Shown: piece after piece, positions 1 to 10,925 of the stretch
How positions within the stretch are numbered: the stretch's first letter is position 1
Layout of the letters: each line of letters starts with the position of its first letter
NCBI GenBank assembly: GCA_026936325.1
Contig: JAPTHN010000011.1
Coordinates: forward strand, 33,080,629-33,144,628
Reading direction: 5' to 3'
Source of the DNA: Platynereis dumerilii
Lineage: Eukaryota; Annelida; Polychaeta; Phyllodocida; Nereididae
Length of the DNA: 64,000 nucleotides
Position numbers and translations under genes: made by a program
The notes under the pieces: model-generated
Databases searched by the model: none
Seen by the model: the letters and a program-made list of their open reading frames with translations, nothing else
What the model was told of the DNA's origin: nothing

Positions 1-187
1 TTCATAATCAATTTTGATCTCTAATCTCACTGAAAGTTTTCTTCCATCCCTAATACCTTATTCATATTTACCAGAGAGAAAGATTGTGTTTTTGTTGTAA
101 GAAAAGCCATCAGAATGATATTGCTAACTGCTTGGCTTCAGGTAAAGCAAACAAACACTAAATGTCTTTTTTCTCTATTACCTTCAG

Positions 188-3100
188 GCTCTGGCATCTG
201 TTCACGATTCTCTGGGCAACTTTGCGCCCATCGGTGCATCGATACGACAGACGGCAGTTACAGATGCGCTTGTTTTGATGGTTTCGTCCTCCAGTCTGAT
301 TCAAGGACTTGTGTACAGATCAGTGAGTAAAGAAAAATAATAAAAATGTTTCAGTTTATATCCGTTATAAGTAGCCTAGTTGGTTTTGGGGATGTCTCTT
401 ACATAAAAAAAAAGGTTAAATTGGGCTAAATCTCTAAATTGGGAGGTTCCTTTGACTGTATCAGAAGAATTTTTGCCTTACTTTTTTTGTTGCTTTTCTG
501 TGGAATCTTAATGTTATTGTTGTCAGTATATTTATTTGTAAAAACTTACTAATTTTAAAATTTGATGTAAAAGCTTATTAATTTGAAAATTTGAAAATTT
601 AGATTTGCTTACAAAGTGTGGAGACTTTCAATTTCCAACAACTGAAGTATGTCAAATTATTAGATAATTACAGCAAGCAGGCATTGGTGTGTTTATGAAG
701 TCCACTGTTTTGTCAGCTGAGAAACTGTTTTGTAAACTGATCCTTTAAGGGTTGTACAGCCCACCCTGGTTCCTTGTATGGCTTAAATGTGGTTTAAATT
801 GCTTGAACATGGCTTAAAATGTGATCCTTTGTGAGATAAACATTAATTCTTCAGATGCTGGGGATAGATGTTCAACCAACAACCCTTGTCAACATCAGTG
901 CATAGACACAGGCATATCCATCGTCTGCAAATGTTTTGAAGGTTTCTCCCTGAAAAGTGATAGCAGGAGTTGTGAAGGTTGGTATGATGGAAAGATATCA
1001 GTCTGAATGATATAAAAATACTGTGACCAATGTGCTGTGTATAAAAATGACCTGCATTTGATTTAATTTGACACTTCACATTATTTTTTATCTATCCACG
1101 ATCAAAACATTTTGACTCCATATTTATTTTCAAATGTAGGTTTTTGTCATGAAGAGCTCTTGCGAATTTTGGCAGGCTTTAATCTTGTTGCATTGCCACT
1201 TTGCCCATTATCTTTAGGCCTAATGTGTCCTTCAAACAATCAAACATTTAGGCTACATATATATATAATATATTATGATGTTCTCCAGTTCAGGTTTTGT
1301 GAACATTAAGATTTGTAGCCTTGTAAATTCTTTGCTATCTTTTGCTATTTTCTCTTTAAGATATTGACGAGTGTAAACTGGGCACCCACACATGCACATC
1401 AGTACAGAGATGCAGAAACACCCCAGGGACATTTGCTTGTGAAGGTCTGTCCTTCCGAGGCACCCCTCCCCCAGGAAACAACTGTCTCACAGGGTTCGCC
1501 TTCAATCCATACACAAATTCATGTGAAGGTATGTTGCTTGTATCGGTACCCAAGTATTGTTGAATTACGGAAAAGTGTATGAAAGGTTTGCAATATATTG
1601 GATCAAGGTATAATCAACTATTTGGAAACCAGATAAGTGCAATTAATTTCGATGCTTAATTTCAAGTGCAATTAATTGTGGCATCCAAGTGCAATTGAGA
1701 TTAATTGTGACCCTCATTTTCAAGTGATTAATTGTAGCACTCAGTTTCAAGTGCAATTGGATTAATTGTAGCACTCAGTTTCAAGTGCAATTGGATTAAT
1801 TTTAGCACTCAGTTTCAAGAGCAATTGGGTTTAATCTAGCACTCACATTGTGCTTCCCAATTGCAATCAAAGCTGTCCTTTCTTTCTTGCAGACGTGAAC
1901 GAGTGTTCGATTGGCCTAAATCCCTGCAGTTTTGGCAAAAGATGCCTCAACTCCAGGGGTTCCTTCAGGTGCCTGGATCAAGGGGTTGGAGATGAGGCTC
2001 CCAAGGAGTGTGATATTGGATTCCAGTACAATTTCAACTCTCGCAGATGTGAAGGTAGTAGCACAAGCATGTCCTGAGAAGTAGAATTTCGACTTCTTCT
2101 GAAGTGTTTACTTTTGTTGCATGACCCTTATTAATTATTTGCATCATCTGATTGTGGTTTTGTTTGCACTCTTCCTGTTATTGCCTTGTGTGAAAAATGT
2201 GTGAGTCTTAGATTTGGTACTGTATTCAGTCATGCAGAATTAATTTGGTTATTAACCCTTATCGGACTAAAGGGACAATTATGTGCATCCCCAGCTTACT
2301 GCCTGTTGGGCCATTTATGTCCCTAAAATCTGCTGTTGTCCCTGATGATGTCACAAGCACAGGATTGTTTTTTTGGGACTGATCAGTCCAGTAAGGATTA
2401 ATCTGTTCATAGAAAGGCACTGGTAAGTCAGCACATTTAAAAAATAACACTGGCTGTCTATCAAGAGATTTTGCTTCAAATTGCAGTAATTGTCACGAGC
2501 ATAAGGGGAAGACCAGATGATAGACTCAAAGCACAATTTTCATCATCAGGCAATATAAAACACCTTTTGCAGTATGTGAATTCTCTAACCATCTTCCCAA
2601 ATTCTAACTCCTCAGCACTTAGCACGTTTCTTGTCCTCTAGATGTAGATGAGTGTGCAACCTCCACCCACACTTGTCACCACCCCCACCAGGTGTGTCGC
2701 AACTCTATCGGTAGTTTCCGTTGCATGTGTCGAGTTGGTTTCTCTTTCGATGGCCGAACCCACCAGTGTACAGGTAGGTGAGGTCCATGGTCCATCTTTC
2801 TCCTAGTTTTCCCCCTCCTTAAGTTCAACAGATCAAAGTAGTTGTCCTATTATAATCATGTTCTCCTTAGACTCTATTTAAATCTATAATACAATAGTTT
2901 TCTATACCATCTCCAGATTTCAACATGAGTAAAATTTGCAAATACAAAAGGCTGACTATCAAAGTACATTCCTTCTGCCCAAATTTTCTGAACAGGGATG
3001 TCATATTTCTGCAAAGCCTTGCCTAATAACTTGATATTCATGGTCAAGTCTCCATAATTCACAGGGAGCACATGTTCCTGGCATGAAAACTAATGAAATG

Positions 3101-6100
3101 TGACTTCAAAGATTATTTTGTTGTTTCATTCAGATGTAAATGAGTGTGCGTTGAGCAGAGACAGTTGTGTATCAGGACAACAGTGCGAGAACACCATTGG
3201 GTCCTATGTTTGCCGAAGAGCCACAAATTGCGGAACGGGGTACACTTTGGACAAAGAGTCCCAGAGCTGTGTAGGTGAGTGTATTATTTCAATTGTTTAA
3301 ACATGAGATATAGCAATAATTTTGATGAGTGTTTTCTTATGATGGCTAGCAGTTGCAATCTTTAGCAGAATCGTCTTAGGTGTCTCTTGGCTAGAGGTTG
3401 CAATCTTCAACTGAATCTTCTTAGGTGTCTCTTGGCTAGAGGTTGCAATCTTTAGCAGAATTGTCTTAGGTGTCTCTTGGCTAGAGGTTGCAATCTTTAG
3501 CAGAATTGTCTTAGGTGTCTCTTGGCTAGAGGTTGCAATCTTTAGCAGAATCGTCTTAGGTGTCCCTTGGCTAGAGGTTGCAATCTTTAGCTGAATCGTC
3601 TTAGGTGTCCCTTGGCTAGAGGTTGCAATCTTTAGCAGAATTGTCTTTGGTGTCCCTTGGCTAGAGGTTGCAATCTTTAGCTGAATTGTCTTAGGTGTCT
3701 CTTGGCTAGAGGTTGCAATCTTTAGCTGAATTGTCTTTGGTGTCCCTTGGCTAGAGGTTGCAATCTTTAGCAGAATCGTCTTAGGTGTCCCTTGGCTAGA
3801 GGTTGCAATCTTTAGCAGAATCGTCTTAGGTGTCCCTTGGCTAGAGGTTGCAATCTTTAGCAGAATCGTCTTAGGTGTCCCTTGGCTAGAGGTTGCAATC
3901 TTTAGCAGAATCGTCTTAGGTGTCCCTTGGCTAGAGGTTGCAATCTTTAGCTGAATTGTCTTTGGTGCCCCTTGGCTAGAGGTTGCAATCTTTAGCTGAA
4001 TTTTCTTAGGTGTCTCTTGGCTAGAGGTTGCAATCTTTAGCAGAATCGTCTTAGGTGTCCCTTGGCTAGAGGTTGCAATCTTTAGCTGAATTGTCTTTGG
4101 TGCCCCTTGGCTAGAGGTTGCAATCTTTAGCTGAATTGTCTTTGGTGTCCCTTGGCTAGAGGTGTCAATCTTTAGCTGAATCGTCTTAGGATTCCCTTGG
4201 CTAGAGGTTGCAATCTATAGCAGAATTGTCTGAGGTGTTCCGTTGTCAGAACACCTGACACTGTGACATCAATGCAGTATTTGGTACAGCTGTGCAAACA
4301 AGTGTTAATAACTGGTAGATCTTTGCAAATTTCAGATGACGATGAATGTATGTTGGGCACACACAACTGCGGAGTGGGCCGAGAGTGTCGCAACATCCCA
4401 GGGTCCTTCCACTGTGTGGTCAAGACTTGCCCTGGAGGATACCGGTTGAACTTCAATTCAGGGATCTGCGAGCAGGTCATCTGCAGCATAGGCATGAGGG
4501 CAGATGCTACTGGCAATTGCATAGGTCAGTAAAAGCCATAATGTTAATGCGATTAACCAACAGCTTTCAGTTTGTTCACTGACTGTGTAACCTTGTTACG
4601 CTTTGCAATTGAAAAATGGCTTAATCCTCAATCTGAATGCCTCACCAATGCTTGATGCTCAAGTCTGTTTTTTTTTCTGTTTTGATGGTCATTGCAGATA
4701 TCAATGAATGTACAGAACAACCAACGGTATGTCGTGCCAACCAAGAATGTCGCAACACAATTGGTTCCTTCAGATGTCGAAACCTGGTCAGCTGTGGGCC
4801 TGGATTTGAACTGGATCCTTCTGGCAGCAATTGCATTGGTGTGTTTTATCTTGTGCCAAGAATACACCTTATCTCATTACTGCAATACTGTGTTCTCTGC
4901 CTGTGCTGTTAATAAGCCCTTTCAATGCGTATATGCTGCAATTAAAGTGCAATTGCTGACTGACTCAATTGCAAGTGAGATAACATGATAATCTCCTTGG
5001 ATTTGCAGATGTGAATGAGTGTACCAGAGGGACGCATGACTGCACAGGAAGACTGCAGACGTGCATCAACCGCAGAGGAGCCTATGAATGCCAGTGTCCG
5101 GAGGGGTACCAGATGAACCACAGGCTCAGGATTTGTGAAGGTGCAAGATGAATAGCAATGGGCGAATAATATTTTGCCAAGGACTGATAGTTTAGACAGT
5201 AGGATAATGTACAATTATTGTTGAAAAGAATTATTTTCTTTTGAAGGTTTTGCCTCTCACAATATCTTGGTCATACTCACTTATACAGTTGATTGAAGTT
5301 AACTTAATTGGAATATCATCTTTCAGATATTAATGAGTGCGAACGTTACGGGGGTCAAGTTTGCTCACAAAATGCGGAGTGTCAGAACACGGAAGGGTCA
5401 TTCCGTTGTTCTTGTAAGGATGGCTTCCAAACAAATCCAACTGACAAATCTTGCAAAGGTAAAAACTCCAGAGTTGTTCAATATTCATACTTCTCAAAGT
5501 TTCATTCAAGATTTGTGTTTTAACCTTGACCTTGAAAATGAATATATTTTGCAGATATTGATGAATGTTCAACTTCCAATTTGTGTCAACACACTTGCCG
5601 CAACACCTGGGGATCATACCAGTGCACATGTCGGGATGGCTATCAATTGAGGGAGGACTCAAGAACGTGCGAAGGTAGAGTAATGAATCAATGGGAGATT
5701 GATGAATTTCAATTGTTAACCTGTAAAATGTCTTGTCCTCAACAGCTGCCATAGTGCTAGACTTTAAATTGCAGGGAATAAAGTGGATGGCCAATTGCAA
5801 ATAGTCGTTTGTATCCAAAGTGAAATTGCCCCCTGGGACCCACTTTTATTAAGAATGCCAATTGCAATTAGTTGTGCATTAATGGAAGTGCAATTGCCTA
5901 CATAGACCCATATATATAGCCCATATTAAAATACAACAATCTGAGCACCAGGCAATTGGCAATACCTTTTCAAATTTATAATATTTTGTACAGTTCATAG
6001 CACTAAGGTCTTAGTTTGACTCACCAGGAGCTTTCACCCATATCTCATGGGCTTCCTCAGCTATCTGACAGGGCTCAGTTGATGAGGAAGCCCATGAGAT

Positions 6101-9100
6101 ATGGGTGAAAGCTCCTGGTGAGTCAAACTAAGACCTTTGTGCTATGAACTGTACAAAATATTATGGATTTCCAAAGGTCAGGATTAAGTCTTCATACTTT
6201 TCAAATTTGTTCTGAATTAAATTGAAATTGTCACTTTATGAAGCACTTTCACTGCATGTCCTAACCTTAATCTCATGGATTGTTTCCCATTACCTAGATA
6301 TTGATGAGTGTTCCGTGTGGGAGGAGAGAGGTGGATCTCTGTGCATTGGAGTTTGTCGTAACACTCAAGGATCATTTGAATGTTCTTGTCCTACTGGATA
6401 CTCTATGATGGCTGACAGCAGGACATGCAGAGGTAAGAAAACATATCCTATATCCTTGTTTAGCCTTTATCCAGTTTCTCTATATTGAAGCATCAGAGAA
6501 ACTTTCAATCAAGGAGTCATTTGACATTGGACATGCACAGATACCAGTGTGATGATATTGTGGTCTCCATACAAATTGCTGCAAGAGTGTATGATAGGAG
6601 GTTGACAATGTTGTACTAAGGCAACTAAAGAGAGCTCTCTAAAAACCTGCTTGTTATTAGCACTGATCAGCGTAGTTACTTGCGGCATAATCTTGAAATA
6701 CAACATATGAATCCCATTTGTCCGGCAACGCAATAAACGACGCCAGTGAAACACAAAAGTTACTGTTCATTAAGTAGCAGAGACAGGATCTATTTCAAGA
6801 TTATGCCATAGTTGATACCGTACCTTCTTTCTAAGGGATCATTCCTTTGGCTAAATTGGTTTGTGGGCATTCATTGGTGTCGACTTGTTTCAGATGTGGA
6901 TGAGTGTGCAACTGGATCAGCCAATTGCAATGGCCAAAATGATTATTGCATAAACACCAGAGGGGGCTTCAAATGTGAGACTGTCACCTGCCCCAATGGG
7001 TTTGTCAAGGCACCAACTCTTGGCAGCAGAGGAAAGTAAGGAAATCTCAATTATGGCATGTCATTAACTGATTGTTCATATTAATAATTGTTGGTTGAAT
7101 TTGTTATTAATACCACTAACTAAAACTGGTATCCTGGTGCTGCAAATGCAGGCATTGAAGATTGCAATTGAAGCAAAGCTTATTTCAATTTTGTGATGTA
7201 TCCCTGAACTTCGCAGAGCTTGTTAGCCAGTGGCGTCCCTATGGGGGGGCACGAGGGGGCACAGGCCCCCCCATATTCGACCTGTGCCCCCCCAGGTGCC
7301 CCCCCATATGAACTTTCCAACTCTGGCTAAAATATACAATTAGTATTGCGGGTGCCCCCCCAGAAAATCGCGTGCCCCCCCAGGTGCCCCCCCATTTGAG
7401 ACCCCCCAGTTACGCCACTGTTGTTAGCTGTCATCGCCACAAGGTGGATGGCGCCGAGCACATGAAGGTTAAAATTGCAGCAGCCAGGAGTGCCAGTAAC
7501 AGTTACTGATTGAGTGATAGTACAAGTATAGTGATTGCTTTTAAAACAGTAACACGCTTAACCTAACACTGTTGCGTTTCTGTTTTGTTCGCAGTAATAT
7601 TCGGTGTCAACGTCAGACGTTTGTGTGTCCACAGGGTGATGCCGAGTGTTTGTACGCCCCTGTGTCTTATTCCGTCAACTTTATAACTTTCCCAAGCAAG
7701 ATCCGTATCCCCGCTGACCTGTTCACCATGCGAGGCCCTCTGTCTCCTTATCGTCGTCTTGAGTTCAGCCTCAAAGTGGAGACAACGAGAGGTGTAGGTG
7801 TCACCACTGCCACTAGGGAGTTCTTCAAGTTGAAGAAGGTGGCTCCCAATGAGGTGATCATCCAACTCCTGCGCCAGATCGAAGGACCTCAGGACATAGA
7901 GCTCCAACTGGATATGAACATCTTCAGCAAGGAGTTCAACGCTCACGACAGGAAGGAGGTCTTTTTCGGCACGGCTGTTGCCAAGATCAAAATCTTTGTT
8001 ACCTCTGACACTTGGTCGTAAAACACAATGTAGAAGTGCATATCTGCGTATGCTGGACACTCTGCTAATCTACCATGTTAAGTCACATGGCTAATGTACA
8101 TAAGTGTGACTTCAAAGTTTTAGCAAATCAAATGCTTCAACCAATATGATCAATGTAATAAATTAGAATTAGAATATATCTGACACACTTGAATCACTAA
8201 AACTTCCTTTGGATGTTCAATAATGCTCATTTGTGTAATGTCATTCCTTTGTATAATGTAATAATACCAGATTTAGGTACAAGTAAAGATTCAGCAATCG
8301 ACTCTCAATAAATCAAATTTAAGAGGACCATTAATCTATTAAATTAAATATAAATACACGTATACTATTTCAGCTTGAATGTACGATTTCCAGTTTTCTA
8401 AAATAAAGCCACATTTACAGCTGAAACCTTTGTTCCATTTTCAATTGTTGAGCATTGTGTTTATAGTAACTGTTTACTCTGTTGCATATTCATTTTTCGC
8501 ATCTTTTGCCTTTATTGTTGATTTGGTTTGAAAAATTCCCAAAGCATAATTAATCAAAGCATGCCCTGTGCTCTAATCATGCAAATTATCATTCCAAATC
8601 GGTCAAGGATCTGTGAGTACTCATTTTTATACTTTATGATGACCTAACTTTGAAATTTATTGCTGACATAATTGTTCCAAAAATTCTATTGAATTTGGTG
8701 TTTTATCTACATTGTATATTTTCTTGTAGTGCAAGAAATGGCGATCCTTGGGCCAACTACAAACGCGTATATCGCTACTATGGAATTGGAAGCATTATTC
8801 CTCGGCCTCCTCCAGTTTTGTGAGTGAACGTTAATTGCTCTTATCTGCTATGAACTGAACCAAATAGATAACGGACAATATCATATTATATCTATGTTAA
8901 AATTGTAAATGTATCTTAAAAGACATCCCTGTAGAAAGGTACTAATATATCTGACTTGTACCAGGAAAAAAAGTTCTACAAATTGTTGCATCATCAGATC
9001 TGTCACATTATACTACTTATGCCTTTATTATTTATGGCTGATTGAAATATATTGAAATCGTGAAATGGTCAGCAATAACATATCAGCAGTAATGAAGAGC

Positions 9101-10262
9101 AAAGTGTCTCCAAGCATGAACAAGGTTTCAATTTGTTAGTTTAAATTGTTAAAATCGCCATTTGAACAAGATTATAATCATCCTTCCAAAAACCACTTCT
9201 TCAGCCTGAACCAATAGACCACAATAGATTTTCAAACCAACTTGAATTTCCCCAGAACTTTGAGCCTTAGACCAACAGGCTACACATTCTTTAGATAAAA
9301 GTTAGTATATTTTCCTACAAATTTTAAATAAATGTGATTTCAAATTTTTAATGTAAGTTCTTTTCTCTCAGCCAAACAGAAGACACTGGAATTCTATGCC
9401 TCAAAATGGAGTGCAGGATGGGAGATATAGATTGCATTTTGAATCGAACTCTCTCTGTGCAATACCAGCACATCGCCATCCCAAGCATCGACAACCTGGA
9501 GTACGGCCCCCTTGTGCTCATCAACATCCAGCCCATGGCATCTAGCCCGTACCCCCATCTCACTTTCACCATCGAATCTGGAAATCTCGGAGGAACCTTC
9601 GACATACACGTGGATAAGACACTTTACAATACTGGTATGAAAACTCAAAAGTTAATTGCTTAGATGTTTTTTAAGTAAAGGCCCAAGCCTTCTGGAGCTT
9701 TGCCTTTACTGACTTCATCTGGCCAGAAAAGTAGGTCACTTCTGGATTCAGCCAATCAGAGTAATTCTTACAAATAAGACCTTTGTAAGAGTTTTTCTAA
9801 TGAATTCAAAAGTGACCTAGTTTCTGTCCAGAAGAAGTTAAAAGCTCAGAGCACAATACCTTTGAATATACAAGAGGCAAGCAAGACTAGACTCCATTAG
9901 GCTTTGGCCTGTGATGCAAGATAACAATTTCTTTCTGAGTCAACCTTCCGAGCTTTGACATTCTAACATGGGAAAGCGATATCACAAGATGTACAAATAG
10001 GTTGCAGAATCAGGTTATAACAAGTCTGGGTTGACCGTGCATACTGCAAATCATTAAGCTTTATTCCTTATAATTAAAATATTTAATCTTCTAATTATAT
10101 CTCCGTCTTTTTATTGCAGGTTCTTTAAGACTCATCAAGCCAATTTTTGGGCCAAGACAACTGTCCCTCTCACTCCGAATCGACAATCGAAATTCTTATG
10201 GATCGCTTGTATCATCACATTATGCCGTGATTAAAATAGATGTGTCTTCACATGCTTTCTAG
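188..10262 (+). CDS. FBLN1: Fibulin-1-type extracellular matrix glycoprotein, 5' end outside window
   Basis: Secreted calcium-binding matrix and basement-membrane protein. Thirteen exons each encode one EGF-like module and nearly all start and end in phase 1: 188-322, 855-977, 1361-1528, 1893-2054, 2642-2773, 3134-3274, 4336-4524, 4698-4838, 5009-5140, 5327-5458, 5555-5674, 6298-6432 and 6894-7035. From the third exon on, most open with the calcium-binding signature D-(V/I)-(N/D)-E-C. Order and spacing follow human fibulin-1: 5555-5674 and 6298-6432 resemble its seventh and eighth EGF modules, and 6894-7035 ([10 protein letters not shown]) resembles the last one (CFNIQGGFRC). The 6894-7035 exon ends in phase 2 and can join either of two C-terminal cassettes, 7595-8021 (C type) or 8730-8819/9372-9634/10120-10262 (D type). 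The signal peptide and anaphylatoxin-like modules must lie to the left. The donor after 977 (gttggt) is weak. The gene is probably the single pre-duplication FBLN1/FBLN2 orthologue. Family call very secure; exon edges read by eye. Confidence 0.93.
1625..1850. repeat. 34-bp degenerate minisatellite in a fibulin intron
   Basis: Tandem copies built around TTTCAAGTGCAATTGGATTA and GTAGCACTCAG, with a period near 34 bp and several diverged or shortened units, fill the intron immediately before the exon at 1893. No coding potential or element ends are seen. Confidence 0.8.
3342..4240. repeat. 45-bp minisatellite, about 20 copies, in a fibulin intron
   Basis: Units of 45 bp contain CTTGGCTAGAGGTTGCAATC followed by TTTAGC(A/T)GAAT(C/T)GTCTT(A/T)GG. 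Period was checked from successive CTTGG positions (3431, 3476). Units differ by a handful of alternative bases that recur in blocks, which suggests segmental amplification of pairs of units. It fills most of the intron between the exons ending 3274 and starting 4336. Confidence 0.92.
5978..6164. repeat. Near-perfect long inverted repeat (82-bp arms, 23-bp spacer)
   Basis: Arms 5978-6059 and 6083-6164 are reverse complements with a single mismatch that I can see (within CACTAAGG versus CCTTTGTG). The spacer is 23 bp. It sits in the fibulin intron between 5674 and 6298, so the pre-mRNA would fold into an 80-bp duplex. I see no clear target-site duplication, so it is either a foldback or hairpin MITE or a local palindromic duplication. 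Confidence 0.9.
7228..7420. mobile_element. Small non-autonomous hAT element with 8-bp target duplication
   Basis: The element starts CAGTGGCGTCCC and ends with the reverse complement of CAGTGGCGTAAC, the terminal style of hAT transposons. It is flanked on both sides by the 8-bp direct repeat TTGTTAGC (7220-7227 and 7421-7428), the target-site length expected of hAT. The interior is mostly runs of C7/G7 and has no reading frame. It lies in the intron just before the fibulin C-type terminal exon. Confidence 0.92.
7595..8021 (+). CDS. FBLN1: Alternative terminal exon encoding a fibulin-1C-type C-terminal domain
   Basis: The exon follows a tttgttcgcag acceptor and completes the AA|T codon left by the last EGF exon. 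It then encodes about 141 residues to a TAA. The domain begins [19 protein letters not shown] and ends [12 protein letters not shown]. It aligns with the human fibulin-1C tail: [11 protein letters not shown] matches LSFPTNIQAP, and AKIKIFV matches AKLFIFV. This is the fibulin-type module that ends the protein. It is one uninterrupted exon with its own 3' UTR and polyadenylation signals, so using it excludes the D-type exons downstream. Exon call secure; isoform naming is by remembered family sequence. Confidence 0.9.
8157..8407 (+). terminator. Polyadenylation signals for the fibulin C-type transcript
   Basis: Three AATAAA hexamers (8157-8162, 8307-8312, 8402-8407) lie 136-380 bp after the C-type stop codon and before the first D-type exon. 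This fits a transcript ending here when the C exon is used. Which one is used cannot be told from sequence. Confidence 0.6.
8730..10262 (+). CDS. FBLN1: Alternative three-exon fibulin-1D-type C-terminal domain
   Basis: Three exons (8730-8819, 9372-9634, 10120-10262) form a second, mutually exclusive C-terminus. The first begins with the T that completes the same AA|T codon used by the C-type exon and encodes a basic, proline-ending linker ([20 protein letters not shown]...). The second carries [13 protein letters not shown] and [12 protein letters not shown], matching human fibulin-1D (C-x-x-x-C-x-x-x-x-x-x-C, then ITEGNLRDSFDI). The third contains [16 protein letters not shown], matching VRPIVGPFHAVLKLEM, and ends KIDVSSHAF-stop. 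All junction phases agree (2, 1). As in vertebrates and nematodes, the D cassette lies 3' of the C exon. The domain assignment is strong. Confidence 0.88.
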
Positions 10263-10548
10263 GACAGTGCCTTTGAAAACTGGCACACTGAATTATTGAA
10301 AGACTGAAAGGATCCTTTATCATTGATTCAAAACAAATATTGTACATATTATGATGTATATACTTGTATTAACATGGACGATTTCTGACGACTTCAGGCC
10401 TTTTGATATAGCAAAGTACATGTAGATGTAGCAGCCTGAGAAAGCTTCAAAACCAACCTTGACAACCACTTTGAGGACTGTTACTTTGACGCAGAAAGTA
10501 GGTTTGTACTGATGTCAATTAAATGTTTTTGTACTTCATCATGTTTAT

Positions 10549-10585
10549 AATAAACACATGCTATTTGTTTAAATATTTGTTTATT
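10549..10585. terminator. Facing polyadenylation signals of fibulin-1D (+) and HSD17B10 (-)
   Basis: AATAAA on the + strand at 10549-10554, 287 bp past the D-type stop, is the likely fibulin signal. TTTATT at 10580-10585 reads AATAAA on the - strand and is a candidate signal for HSD17B10, 340 bp past its stop. If both are used, the convergent 3' UTRs overlap by a few tens of bases. A weaker ATTAAA on the - strand near 10851-10856 is an alternative for HSD17B10. Confidence 0.55.
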
Positions 10586-10925
10586 GTCTGTCAGAGGTAA
10601 AAGCTGCTTGCAGTCTTATTCTTCAAACATCCATAGCAGATACAATGGACTAGTCAACTTCTTGGACCCAAGAAAAGGTTATATATGGAATTGCAAATTT
10701 CATAAATTTAACAATGTTATATATTTGAAATTTAGAATTAATGTAATTTTGTGATATATTATACAAACTGAGTTGCTTAAAACAAGTCATGATCAGTGAG
10801 AATGTAGGAAACCAACCGGGTATATTCTGTCAATAATATACAGTATACCTTTTAATGCACAAGTACGTAAGAAACATTTGTCACATTATATAAACTTAAT
10901 TATTACCTATAAGGGAATTCTAGAT

